Source: a virus
Length of the DNA: 27,336 nt
Reading direction: 5' to 3' (one strand)
Virus record (IMG/VR): IMGVR_UViG_3300009548_000025
Location: 1 to 27,336 of that record
Part shown: one piece after another, positions 8,657 to 14,236 of the stretch
How positions within the stretch are numbered: the first letter of the stretch is position 1
Layout: the number at the start of each line of letters is the position of its first letter
Notes under the pieces: model-generated
What the model was told of the DNA's origin: nothing
What the model saw: the letters and a program-made list of their open reading frames with translations, nothing else
Database searches by the model: none
Made by a program: the position numbers and the translations under genes

Positions 8657-8680
8657 ACATCTCACACTACATCTCACACT
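8657..8680. repeat. 12-nt tandem duplication upstream of the RNase P RNA
   Basis: ACATCTCACACT occurs twice in direct tandem, followed by ACAT. It lies between the glycosyltransferase stop (8698) and the RNase P RNA 5' end (8544), where a promoter or processing site would be expected. No function can be assigned. Confidence 0.6.
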
Positions 8681-8697
8681 ACATAGTGCTACCAAAT

Positions 8698-9330
8698 TCA
8701 TCTAATCTCCTTGGCCTTTTCGTGGACCATTTGAATGCCCATGAAACGTTCTTCGGTGGTAAGTGTGTGTGGGTGGTAAGTGATGATGTCGTTTTCCGGG
8801 AGAGGGACCCTTCCCTCCGTCATACTGTAACGACCATCGTGCTCTGTGGGACAAACGCTATTAAATGACAGCGTTGCCCATACCCACCAATCCTCATCGT
8901 TGTAGCAACGGGTGTCCTTTAAGCAGGGCGCTGACGCAAGAAACTCTAACGCTTTCCTACTGAGCCAGTACCCGGAGCCTCCGTAGGGTTGGTTATTTTC
9001 CCCCACACCCCGTTGTCCTATATGGTCATGCCGCTCAAACCCCGACCGGAGTAACCGAGGGGTGCAAACATAGGTATCAACATCACACTTAAAAACGTGG
9101 TCATAGCTGTACATTATCACCCATTGATATGCAGCTTGGACCTTGGATGAGAGGTCTCCGTATGTGTCAGAAACATTCAGCGAAACCTCATCATCATCAG
9201 CATTTTCCAATTTGGGACTACCCAAGAAAAACCGATAATCAACCGGGCACTCTCTCAACCATGTTTCCCTGAGTTGCTGCTGCCAGCGACGGTGAGCGTG
9301 GCAACTCATAATGGATATCAGCGGTCGCAA
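8698..9330 (-). CDS. GT31-like galactosyltransferase family protein
   Basis: 210 residues. It shows the beta-1,3-glycosyltransferase (GT31, GT-A fold) pattern: an N-terminal strand then RRWQQQLRETW, YGDLSSKV, the metal-binding DxD at D83-V-D85 (VFKCDVDTYV), GGSGYWLS (117-124) and E146-D147 (NDEDWWVWATL). These enzymes transfer a sugar from a UDP-sugar; the acceptor is unknown (phage DNA, virion protein or host surface glycan). The start is TTG 9330, favoured because an ATG at 9309 would remove the first beta-strand. It follows the small zinc-binding protein gene by four bases. No signal peptide or membrane anchor. Confidence 0.8.
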   Translation of the reverse strand: MRPLISIMSCHAHRRWQQQLRETWLRECPVDYRFFLGSPKLENADDDEVSLNVSDTYGDLSSKVQAAYQWVIMYSYDHVFKCDVDTYVCTPRLLRSGFERHDHIGQRGVGENNQPYGGSGYWLSRKALEFLASAPCLKDTRCYNDEDWWVWATLSFNSVCPTEHDGRYSMTEGRVPLPENDIITYHPHTLTTEERFMGIQMVHEKAKEIR

Positions 9331-9334
9331 TTAC

Positions 9335-9481
9335 TCACACCGTCTCCTTGCACCCGCAGGGTTCATAATCCTGTTGCCATCCGGGCGGGATACTCTTCAT
9401 CCACCCCTTGACCTTGACCCTTACGGTGCAGGGCTTTTTGTATTTACGATGCTTGCATTTGGAACATTTGGCGGAAGCCAT
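9335..9481 (-). CDS. Small Cys-rich (zinc-ribbon-like) protein
   Basis: 48 residues from ATG 9481 to TGA 9335. It has two Cys pairs (CSKC near the N-terminus and CGC near the C-terminus, plus one more Cys), separated by a basic segment, as in small zinc ribbons that bind nucleic acid. The ATG follows the tmRNA 3' end by eight bases with no SD in between. Its stop is four bases before the next start, so it belongs with the glycosyltransferase gene. No family recognised. Confidence 0.6.
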   Translation of the reverse strand: MASAKCSKCKHRKYKKPCTVRVKVKGWMKSIPPGWQQDYEPCGCKETV

Positions 9482-9489
9482 AAATTTTT

Positions 9490-9841
9490 TGGTGGAGGCG
9501 CTGGGATTTGAACCCAGGTCCGAAAAGTGTCACAACAAGAAGACTACACGCTTATCCTGCTTCGTACTGCTCTTTGCCATGACTCTGCTGAAACAGGCAT
9601 ATCAGAACCACGGTGCAAGCCTTTATCTCGCCGGATATCGGCTGCATCCCCGGTCGCAGCCTCTCTATCGGCGCTTGGCCTCTACCCGACAGGCTAAAGC
9701 AGAGCAAGCGTGCCTAATCTAGCGATTAAGCAAATGCATATTGCGCTGTGGCAATTGCGTTGTTAACCCTTGTTACGGGCAGGGTAACCTCCCGGCGTGC
9801 CTTCCTGCAATGAGCGCTCCCGTCGAAACCAGAACGCCCCC
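9490..9841 (-). ncRNA. ssrA: tmRNA (transfer-messenger RNA)
   Basis: 352 nt on the minus strand including an encoded CCA. The 5' end GGGGGCGTTCTGGTTTCGACGG is typical of one-piece tmRNA. The 3' end has T arm CTGGG-TTCAAAT-CCCAG and acceptor CGCCTCC, which pairs with GGGGGCG. The tag reading frame ends in AIATAQYAFA and TAA (9726-9728); the resume codon is either this first GCA or the GTT-AAC-AAC just before it, giving a 10- or 13-residue tag. tmRNA frees stalled ribosomes and tags the peptide for proteolysis; SmpB would come from the host. The tag ending YAFA is a typical hydrophobic degron. Confidence 0.95.
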
Positions 9842-9942
9842 ACATTAAACGGGACACCGCATATATGCTACCCAGTGTGAGCGTAGTGCCCTAAGGCATG
9901 TCCCTTATGTAACCACCGGAGTGTCCCAAACCGTCACATTAC

Positions 9943-10149
9943 TTATAGTTCAAACCCAGACTCATAGACTCCGGTAATCCGCATATTACCATCGATGTAA
10001 TCACCGTTGAAGTCTACGAAATCCTGCTCCTTAAGGTTTTTTGACTTTTCAGTCGCTTCCTCTAAAGACCGGGCCGAAACAGTGGTACTGGTGTAGAGTG
10101 TGAGTTTTGCCTGAACCTCGTAATCCCTGATTTTTTCCTTTTTCATCAT
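9943..10149 (-). CDS. Small hypothetical protein (68 aa)
   Basis: 68 residues with two consecutive Met codons; GGGAG fits the second ATG (10146) best. Predicted beta-alpha-beta-beta: EVQAKLTLYTSTTVSA, an acidic/lysine helix EEATEKSKNLKEQ, then DFVDFNGDYIDGNMRITGVY. No membrane segment. It sits between a tRNA-like element and the tmRNA. The motif CAGTATTAG lies at 10163-10171, just upstream. Function unknown. Confidence 0.7.
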   Translation of the reverse strand: MMKKEKIRDYEVQAKLTLYTSTTVSARSLEEATEKSKNLKEQDFVDFNGDYIDGNMRITGVYESGFEL

Positions 10150-10185
10150 ATGCTCCCAAGGACTAATACTGAGATTCTTAAAAAA

Positions 10186-10279
10186 TGGTAGGGGACCGGG
10201 GTGTCAATCCCCGCCGAGCACGGTAATCAGCCGCAACTACAGGTTTATAGGACCTGCCTGCACGTCGGTGCTATCCCCC
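10186..10279 (-). tRNA. Aberrant tRNA-like element, class II shape, anticodon loop CCTATAA
   Basis: The acceptor pairs GGGGGAT with GTCCCCT, with discriminator A and an encoded CCA. The anticodon stem CAGGT/ACCTG and T stem CGGGG/CCCCG are perfect. The T loop is ATTGACA instead of TTCRANN. The D arm is reduced to GCAC-CGAC-GTGC without G18G19, and there is a 26-nt variable region. Loop CCTATAA has C33 and TAT in the anticodon register. Identity cannot be assigned; it may be a pseudo-tRNA or a tRNA mimic. Confidence 0.6.
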
Positions 10280-10284
10280 AGAGT

Positions 10285-10362
10285 TGGTACCGTGGACGGG
10301 ACTCGGACCCGCTAATGCTCTGGTTGAAAGCCAGAGGACTCGACGACTTTGTCTTCCACGGT
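10285..10362 (-). tRNA. tRNA-Glu (TTC)
   Basis: Acceptor ACCGTGG/CCACGGT, discriminator A, CCA encoded. Anticodon arm TCTGG-CTTTCAA-CCAGA gives TTC; T arm GCGGG-TCCGAGT-CCCGT. It reads GAA. Confidence 0.9.
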
Positions 10363-10371
10363 ATAAAGTTT

Positions 10372-10435
10372 GAGGCTGCGAAGTATCCACGTTTGGGAGT
10401 ACAAAGGCGGGCAGCAGCCTCATCATTTTGCCCGC
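10372..10435. other. Potential H-type pseudoknot between tRNA genes
   Basis: Two perfect inverted repeats interleave: GAGGCTGC (10372-10379) with GCAGCCTC (10414-10421), and GCGGGCA (10407-10413) with TGCCCGC (10429-10435). The two stems touch with no base between them, the geometry of a coaxially stacked H-type pseudoknot, and would fold on either strand. No tRNA or gene occupies 10363-10471. Confidence 0.5.
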
Positions 10436-10471
10436 ACCCACTACGTGGTCAATGGTAGCCATGACCTCACT

Positions 10472-10548
10472 TGGAGCACGGGATAGGATTTGAACCTATG
10501 AATGCAGGTTTTGCGGACCTGTCCCTTAAGCCGCTTGGGTACCCGTGC
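10472..10548 (-). tRNA. tRNA-Cys (GCA) with C33
   Basis: Acceptor GCACGGG/CCCGTGC, discriminator T, CCA encoded; D arm CCC/GGG; T arm ATAGG-TTCAAAT-CCTAT. The anticodon arm CAGGT-CCGCAAA-ACCTG gives GCA but has C at position 33 in place of the near-universal U. Confidence 0.85.
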
Positions 10549-10554
10549 TTAAAC

Positions 10555-10628
10555 TGGAGACCCGGATGGGAATCGAACCCACTTAAACGGTTTTGCAGAC
10601 CGCCTCCTAACCATTCGGAATCCGAGTC
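10555..10628 (-). tRNA. tRNA-Cys (GCA)
   Basis: Acceptor GACTCGG/CCGGGTC, discriminator T, CCA encoded. Anticodon arm GCGGT-CTGCAAA-ACCGT gives GCA with normal U33; T loop TTCGATT. A second Cys tRNA six bases from the first. Confidence 0.92.
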
Positions 10629-10629
10629 A

Positions 10630-11142
10630 CTAAACATAAATTTTTCCACCATATTCATCCGCTATTTTTAAGAAATTCTCATCACGGATGCCATGATGTT
10701 CGGTACGATGACAGTTGGAACAGAGTAATTCACATTTTTTTAATTCTTTGACTATCGTTGCCCATGCTCTGTTACTAACCGTACCAATATCGAACTCTTT
10801 GTTGTCTCCGGGGTGGTGAAACTCAAAAGCCGCAATGTCTCCGACCCATCCACACCGATTGCATTTTCCTCCAAGCCACTTTACGGCTGTACGTTTAGCT
10901 CGAAAACGTCTAATGCGGGATACACAGGTATTACACATACGCCTGCGAGGACCGGTGTTCTGACCACATAAGCGGCAGTGGAAATTTCTATTCTCATCCC
11001 GGTCAGTTTCATAATTAAATTTCTTTCCCTTAAATGGGCTACAGGATAAACAATACCTGCGACCGTTCAGCTTTTTTATTTTCCCATCAACATTTACCCT
11101 TGATGGAATATACCCACCGCAATTTTTGCAAATAAGCATCAT
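10630..11142 (-). CDS. Free-standing HNH endonuclease with three zinc-ribbon motifs
   Basis: 170 residues. The N-terminus has CKNC and CLSC, the middle CRLCG and CNTC, then the HNH module: CNRCGW, FEFHHPGDNKEF, CELLCSNCHRTEHH. The paired cysteines hold zinc around a beta-beta-alpha metal nuclease. The gene starts with two Met codons behind AGGGG and ends one base from tRNA-Cys, so it was probably inserted among the tRNA genes by homing. Confidence 0.9.
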   Translation of the reverse strand: MMLICKNCGGYIPSRVNVDGKIKKLNGRRYCLSCSPFKGKKFNYETDRDENRNFHCRLCGQNTGPRRRMCNTCVSRIRRFRAKRTAVKWLGGKCNRCGWVGDIAAFEFHHPGDNKEFDIGTVSNRAWATIVKELKKCELLCSNCHRTEHHGIRDENFLKIADEYGGKIYV

Positions 11143-11201
11143 AACCCCTATAAAGGGGGTTGGTAGTTCAAATTATGCCTTTCCACTTGGCGACAGGTGC
11201 G

Positions 11202-11393
11202 TTACTCTTCGGCGACATCTTGTATGAAAATGCGCCTAATCTTTATTTTCGTTGACCAGTAGAGTCGGCATCCTTCCACTATCGCCCAACTCAACGTATG
11301 GAGAATCATCCATCCTACCACAATCCAGTGGCTAAACTCATCAAATATACGAATTGGCTCGTATACCAGCAGTTTGTGAATGATGTTATCCAT
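11202..11393 (-). CDS. Small single-pass membrane protein (hypothetical)
   Basis: 63 residues. Residues about 22-42 (WIVVGWMILHTLSWAIVEGC) form one hydrophobic segment, followed by a basic stretch (KIKIRR) and an acidic end, suggesting N-out/C-in topology. There is no strong SD before ATG 11393. Not recognised; may be a phage inner-membrane accessory peptide. Confidence 0.55.
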   Translation of the reverse strand: MDNIIHKLLVYEPIRIFDEFSHWIVVGWMILHTLSWAIVEGCRLYWSTKIKIRRIFIQDVAEE

Positions 11394-11412
11394 AGGCTCA
11401 TGGTCTTGCCTT

Positions 11413-11610
11413 TTACAAACTTCCCGTCAGGTCTGCTTGTGCTCCACACGGGCAGTGAACACTGATAAAATCCCCAATACCACTTGGGCAGATGTTGAAG
11501 CTGTAAAGGTCACCACACGTACCGGGCCGGAGTTTGCACTTTTTCTTGTGCTCTTTCTCCCAAGCCTTGAACTTCGCTTCCTCGTTTATGTCCAGCGTCA
11601 ACGTTGCCAC
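11413..11610 (-). CDS. Small Cys-containing protein (GTG start)
   Basis: 65 residues from GTG 11610, fixed by GGAG six bases upstream. The N-terminal half is a charged helix (DINEEAKFKAWEKEHKKKC). The second half has CGDL, CPSG and CPCGAQ, cysteines that could hold a metal. It lies just downstream of the Glu tRNAs in the same direction. No family recognised. Confidence 0.65.
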   Translation of the reverse strand: MATLTLDINEEAKFKAWEKEHKKKCKLRPGTCGDLYSFNICPSGIGDFISVHCPCGAQADLTGSL

Positions 11611-11622
11611 AACATCTCCACT

Positions 11623-11699
11623 TGGCAGGGCCGATGGGATTTGAACCCACGGTTTCCAGATTGAGAATCTGGCGACTTAAGCCACTTGTCTACGACCCC
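11623..11699 (-). tRNA. tRNA-Glu (CTC)
   Basis: Acceptor GGGGTCG/CGGCCCT, discriminator G, CCA encoded. Anticodon arm CCAGA-TTCTCAA-TCTGG gives CTC; T arm GTGGG-TTCAAAT-CCCAT. It reads GAG. Confidence 0.9.
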
Positions 11700-11706
11700 A
11701 TGAATT

Positions 11707-11780
11707 TGGTAGCCCGTAGGGGAATCGAACCCCTCTTTACAGATTGAGAATCTGCTGTCCTGCCGATAGACGAACAGGCC
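11707..11780 (-). tRNA. tRNA-Glu (CTC), second copy
   Basis: Acceptor GGCCTGT/ACGGGCT, discriminator A, CCA encoded. Anticodon arm GCAGA-TTCTCAA-TCTGT gives CTC; T arm GGGG-TTCGATT-CCCC. It differs from the neighbouring Glu(CTC) gene outside the anticodon loop, so it is not a recent copy. Confidence 0.9.
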
Positions 11781-11822
11781 GTGAAAATCAACTATCAAAT
11801 ACATAGGTGGAGGTAATCACAC

Positions 11823-12473
11823 TTGCATACTGACATATCAAATCCACCCGAAGAATCAATAATATCTACACTCTACGATGGGAAGCCAAGAAGGCTGTTT
11901 CTTCATTACTGTACACTTCCCACATGCAAAAGGCCTTTTTACTTACCCAAACACTCTAATGGTCAATACTGCTCAAGAGAGTGCTCGGGGGTTGCTAGTA
12001 GAACAAGAGTTACTGTAAAATGCTCATTTTGCTTTACTAGCTTTGAAAAACGCCCCGCTCAAATTAAAGCATCAAAATCTGGTCTGCTTTTTTGCTCACG
12101 GGCATGTAAAGACCACGCTCAGTCTATCCTATCCGGTGAGGCATTTCATGATATGAGACCAGACCATTACACTAACGGTGGAGCGGCGTATCGAGAAATT
12201 GCATTCAAACATCATCCAAAAAAATGCAATCGTTGTGGATACGCCCGCTTTACCCCAGTTCTGCGGGTTCACCATATAGACCGCAATCGAAAAAACAACA
12301 AACCTGAAAACCTTGAAATCCTTTGCCCCACCTGCCATGAAGATGAACACTTCATCGCTAAGGATGGACTATATACTTTCAAAAACTTGGTGGATACGGC
12401 GGGAGTCGAACCCGCAATCGTTCTTCCGTGCGAGGGAAGTGCCATCCCATTAGGCGACGTACCCAAAACTTGA
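11823..12473 (+). CDS. HNH endonuclease, plus strand inside the tRNA array
   Basis: 216 residues from TTG 11823, with GGAGG eight bases upstream. Cys pairs (CTLPTC, CSREC, CSFC, CSRAC) form zinc ribbons. The HNH core is CNRCGY, VLRVHHIDRNRKNNKPENLE, CPTCHEDEHF. The last ~28 codons run antisense through tRNA-Ala(CGC), so the original end is probably near 12390 and the tail is read-through. Orientation opposite to all tRNAs points to insertion by homing. Confidence 0.85.
   Translation: MHTDISNPPEESIISTLYDGKPRRLFLHYCTLPTCKRPFYLPKHSNGQYCSRECSGVASRTRVTVKCSFCFTSFEKRPAQIKASKSGLLFCSRACKDHAQSILSGEAFHDMRPDHYTNGGAAYREIAFKHHPKKCNRCGYARFTPVLRVHHIDRNRKNNKPENLEILCPTCHEDEHFIAKDGLYTFKNLVDTAGVEPAIVLPCEGSAIPLGDVPKT
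12388..12464 (-). tRNA. tRNA-Ala (CGC)
   Basis: Acceptor GGGTACG/CGTATCC contains the G3-U70 pair that defines alanine tRNAs; discriminator A, CCA encoded. Anticodon arm CTTCC-CTCGCAC-GGAAG gives CGC; T arm GCGGG-TTCGACT-CCCGC. It reads GCG. Confidence 0.93.
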
Positions 12474-12474
12474 T

Positions 12475-12554
12475 GACGCTGGTCCTACTCTCCGGGCTGT
12501 TAACCCCTCTCCTTGGCGTCGTGTCACCCACTTCTGGAGCACGAACCCAGCGTC
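12475..12554. repeat. Inverted-repeat-bounded element in the tRNA array
   Basis: GACGCTGG (12475-12482) pairs perfectly with CCAGCGTC (12547-12554), enclosing 64 nt. The size and closing stem resemble a tRNA, but there is no T arm, no CCA and no standard D arm. Read on the minus strand, an inner loop TTAACAG is closed by GGG/CCC. Nature unknown. Confidence 0.4.
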
Positions 12555-12559
12555 GTTCT

Positions 12560-12646
12560 TGGTGGAGCCGGAGGGATTCCCACCCCCAAGTGTTGTAAAC
12601 ACTACGCTCTTCCGATGGCAGAAGGTTCTGCTTAAGCTCCGGTCCC
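12560..12646 (-). tRNA. Aberrant tRNA-like element, Val(TAC)-like
   Basis: CCA is encoded with discriminator A. Acceptor GGGACCG/CGGCTCC has one A-C mismatch. The D loop is enlarged to about 24 nt by a hairpin (GCAGAA/TTCTGC). The anticodon loop TTTACAA gives TAC but the stem has only four pairs. T stem GGGGG/CCCTC carries loop TGGGAAT without T55-C56, and no variable loop remains. It could be a decayed tRNA-Val or a tRNA mimic. Confidence 0.5.
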
Positions 12647-12652
12647 AAACTT

Positions 12653-12727
12653 TGGTGCGCCCGGTAGGGGTCGAGCCTACCACCTCTTGCTTGTCGAGCA
12701 AGCGCTCTCCCGCTGAGCTACAGGCCC
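12653..12727 (-). tRNA. tRNA-Val (GAC) with C33
   Basis: Acceptor GGGCCTG/CGGGCGC with a G2-G71 mismatch; discriminator A; CCA encoded; D arm GCTC/GAGC with GG in the loop. The anticodon arm CTTGC-TCGACAA-GCAAG gives GAC with C33. T arm GTAGG-CTCGACC-CCTAC. It reads GTC. Confidence 0.82.
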
Positions 12728-12733
12728 ACAAAC

Positions 12734-12838
12734 TGGAGCGGGCGACCGGCGTTCAGCCGGTACAACATGCCTGACTTGATATCAAGCCCGGACACGGCGT
12801 GGTCTGGTGGACCACCGCTCTGATTAAGCTACACCCGC
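12734..12838 (-). tRNA. Aberrant tRNA-like element, Gly(ACC)-like, with a long insertion
   Basis: Acceptor GCGGGTG/CGCCCGC, discriminator T and CCA are identical to those of tRNA-Gly(CCC) at 6692. The D stem GCTT/GAGC encloses only AATCA (no G18G19). The anticodon stem GTGGT/ACCAC carries CCACCAG, giving ACC with C33. A 37-nt insertion with the palindrome CTTGATATCAAG fills the variable region. T stem ACCGG/CCGGT has loop CTGAACG. Decoding ability is doubtful. Confidence 0.55.
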
Positions 12839-12877
12839 AAAATTCGGGACAACCGGCTGGTTAAGCTAGTCATCCGC

Positions 12878-12954
12878 AGGTTCTACTGCTCGGGGTCCCT
12901 TTTCAGGGGAACCACCACAGTCCCCCTTACTGAGGGACCCTGCTGGTAGAACCT
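12878..12954. other. Long rod-like hairpin in the tRNA array
   Basis: Three stacked stems: AGGTTCTAC/GTAGAACCT (12878-12886 with 12946-12954), GGGTCCCT/AGGGACCC (12893-12900 with 12933-12940) and AGGGG/CCCCT (12905-12909 with 12923-12927). They are separated by near-symmetric internal loops (TGCTCG opposite TGCTG). No coding region overlaps. It could be a processed small RNA or an RNase III-type site between tRNAs. Confidence 0.55.
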
Positions 12955-12997
12955 CGCCACTCGTCAGCTTCGACAGCCCTTAGAGTGACTACAATCT

Positions 12998-13071
12998 TGG
13001 AGCGGGACATGGGAATCGAATCCGTTTCACAACCTTGGGAAGGTTGGGCACACCCAATATACCATACCCGC
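12998..13071 (-). tRNA. tRNA-Gly (CCC), imperfect
   Basis: Acceptor GCGGGTA/GTCCCGC pairs at five of seven positions; discriminator T; CCA encoded; D arm GGTA/TGCC with GGG in the loop. Anticodon arm CAACC-TTCCCAA-GGTTG gives CCC. The T stem ACGGA/CCCAT has two C-A mismatches around a normal TTCGATT loop. It may be decaying; a better Gly(CCC) lies at 6692. Confidence 0.75.
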
Positions 13072-13117
13072 CTAAACTTTAGCGAAAACCGACTTTCGAC
13101 CTCCTTTTATAGGAGGT

Positions 13118-13192
13118 TGGAGCGGGATACCGAAGTCGAATCGGTACGACCACGTTGGAAGCGTGGCATGCTACCATTGACATCAATCCCGC
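13118..13192 (-). tRNA. tRNA-Gly (TCC)
   Basis: Acceptor GCGGGAT/ATCCCGC, discriminator T, CCA encoded. Anticodon arm CCACG-CTTCCAA-CGTGG gives TCC; T arm ACCGA-TTCGACT-TCGGT. A hairpin ACCTCC/GGAGGT lies just downstream (13099-13117). Confidence 0.93.
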
Positions 13193-13205
13193 CCAAAAAA
13201 CAACT

Positions 13206-13754
13206 ATGAATCAATGCCCAGTCTGTAATACACCAGCAAACCACATCTATTGTTCGCTAGCATGCAGCAACAAGAGCCGGACTGCTAAAAATGAAGCTAA
13301 ATACATGCTCAGCCCTAAACGTTGCCCCGTATGCGAAGCATCCATCCCCTACAACAAACGGTTTGATAACACATATTGCTCCAGTTCTTGTTCGGCAAAA
13401 GCAAGCAACGCAAAGAGACCAAAAAAACCGAAACCAGAACCGAAAGGACGTGGGCACTACCTCCATGCAAAGGCCCTAGAACAGTTTGAACTAGGGGGAG
13501 TCAAGCACCGAAAAACCATCCGCAAAATCCTCATCTCAAAAAGAGGAAATAACTGTGAAATCTGCGGTATGCTGCTCGTTTGGTGCAACAAACCCCTTAT
13601 TCCAGTCGTAGACCACATTGATGGAGATGCTGGAAACTGTAAACCAGACAACGTCCGCTTAACTTGTCCAAACTGCAACAGCCAGACTCCAACTTTCTGT
13701 GGTCGAAATAAAGGCAACGGAAGACAATCCCGAGGGATGTCTAAGTATGCCTAA
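13206..13754 (+). CDS. HNH endonuclease, plus strand inside the tRNA array
   Basis: 182 residues from ATG 13206 (an earlier ATG at 13155 lies inside the tRNA-Gly). It begins with two zinc-ribbon units (CPVCNTP/CSLAC and CPVCEAS/CSSSC), a basic linker (KRPKKPKPEPKG), then the HNH module CEICG, PVVDHIDGDAGNCKPDNVR, CPNCNSQ. It ends five bases before tRNA-Ala(TGC). Opposite orientation to the tRNAs suggests a mobile gene. No clear SD. Confidence 0.87.
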   Translation: MNQCPVCNTPANHIYCSLACSNKSRTAKNEAKYMLSPKRCPVCEASIPYNKRFDNTYCSSSCSAKASNAKRPKKPKPEPKGRGHYLHAKALEQFELGGVKHRKTIRKILISKRGNNCEICGMLLVWCNKPLIPVVDHIDGDAGNCKPDNVRLTCPNCNSQTPTFCGRNKGNGRQSRGMSKYA

Positions 13755-13758
13755 ACTT

Positions 13759-13832
13759 TGGTGGAACCACGGGGGGTCGAACCCCGGTTTTCTGCGTGCA
13801 AGGCAGAAGTCCTCCCATTAGACGATGGCCCC
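13759..13832 (-). tRNA. tRNA-Ala (TGC)
   Basis: Acceptor GGGGCCA/TGGTTCC includes G3-U70; discriminator A; CCA encoded. Anticodon arm TCTGC-CTTGCAC-GCAGA gives TGC; T loop TTCGACC. It reads GCA. Confidence 0.93.
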
Positions 13833-13839
13833 ACAAACT

Positions 13840-13913
13840 TGGAGCAGAGGAGGAGAATCGAACTCCCGTATGAACGTTGGCAACGTCCCGCACTGCCATT
13901 GTGCTACCCCTGC
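13840..13913 (-). tRNA. tRNA-Gly (GCC)
   Basis: Acceptor GCAGGGG/CCTCTGC, discriminator T, CCA encoded. Anticodon arm GGACG-TTGCCAA-CGTTC gives GCC; T arm GGGAG-TTCGATT-CTCC. It reads GGC. Confidence 0.92.
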
Positions 13914-13922
13914 AAATCTTTC

Positions 13923-14044
13923 GCCTTGTGGGCTGGCTTACCATACCCATGAGCACAGTATCCCAAATCGAACGGGAGAGGCCAGCCTTGGATGCCCTTC
14001 TATTTACAGTCGTCTATGACCGCTGCGGTTACCCGCCACAAGGC
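13923..14044. other. Nested inverted-repeat RNA element in the tRNA array
   Basis: GCCTTGTGG (13923-13931) pairs with CCACAAGGC (14036-14044). Directly inside, GGCTGGC (13931-13937, sharing one base) pairs with GCCAGCC (13981-13987), leaving a second domain at 13988-14035. About 120 nt, no reading frame, no CCA. Multi-helix RNA of unknown kind, flanked by tRNA-Gly and tRNA-Val. Confidence 0.45.
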
Positions 14045-14147
14045 TTAAAACAGGGCGGCTCTTAACGTAAGTCGCCGATAACACCGGTCGTCAGCCGGAT
14101 TAGCCGTATACGTTGACATCTGGTAGACATTACTGTCAACCAGAACT

Positions 14148-14225
14148 TGGTGCCCCGAACAGGACTCAAACCTGTGTTCTCCATCGTGTGAAGGTGGCGC
14201 TTTGAAGCCACTAAGCTACCGGGGC
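14148..14225 (-). tRNA. tRNA-Val (CAC)
   Basis: Acceptor GCCCCGG/TCGGGGC, discriminator A, CCA encoded. The anticodon arm CCACC-TTCACAC-GATGG has one C-A mismatch and gives CAC; T arm ACAGG-TTTGAGT-CCTGT (T in place of C56). It reads GTG. Confidence 0.87.
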
Positions 14226-14236
14226 ATATTTAATTT

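Noticed and set aside
10201-10462. Short frames on both strands across the tRNA-Glu/pseudoknot region
   Set aside because: They read through tRNA genes; phrases such as GVEP, RTG and GFEP are typical antisense tRNA translation.
12878-12954. Retron msr/msd-type RNA
   Set aside because: No reverse transcriptase gene in the window and no branch guanosine context.
13923-14044. Another class II tRNA
   Set aside because: Good closing stem but no CCA, no T arm and no anticodon arm in register.
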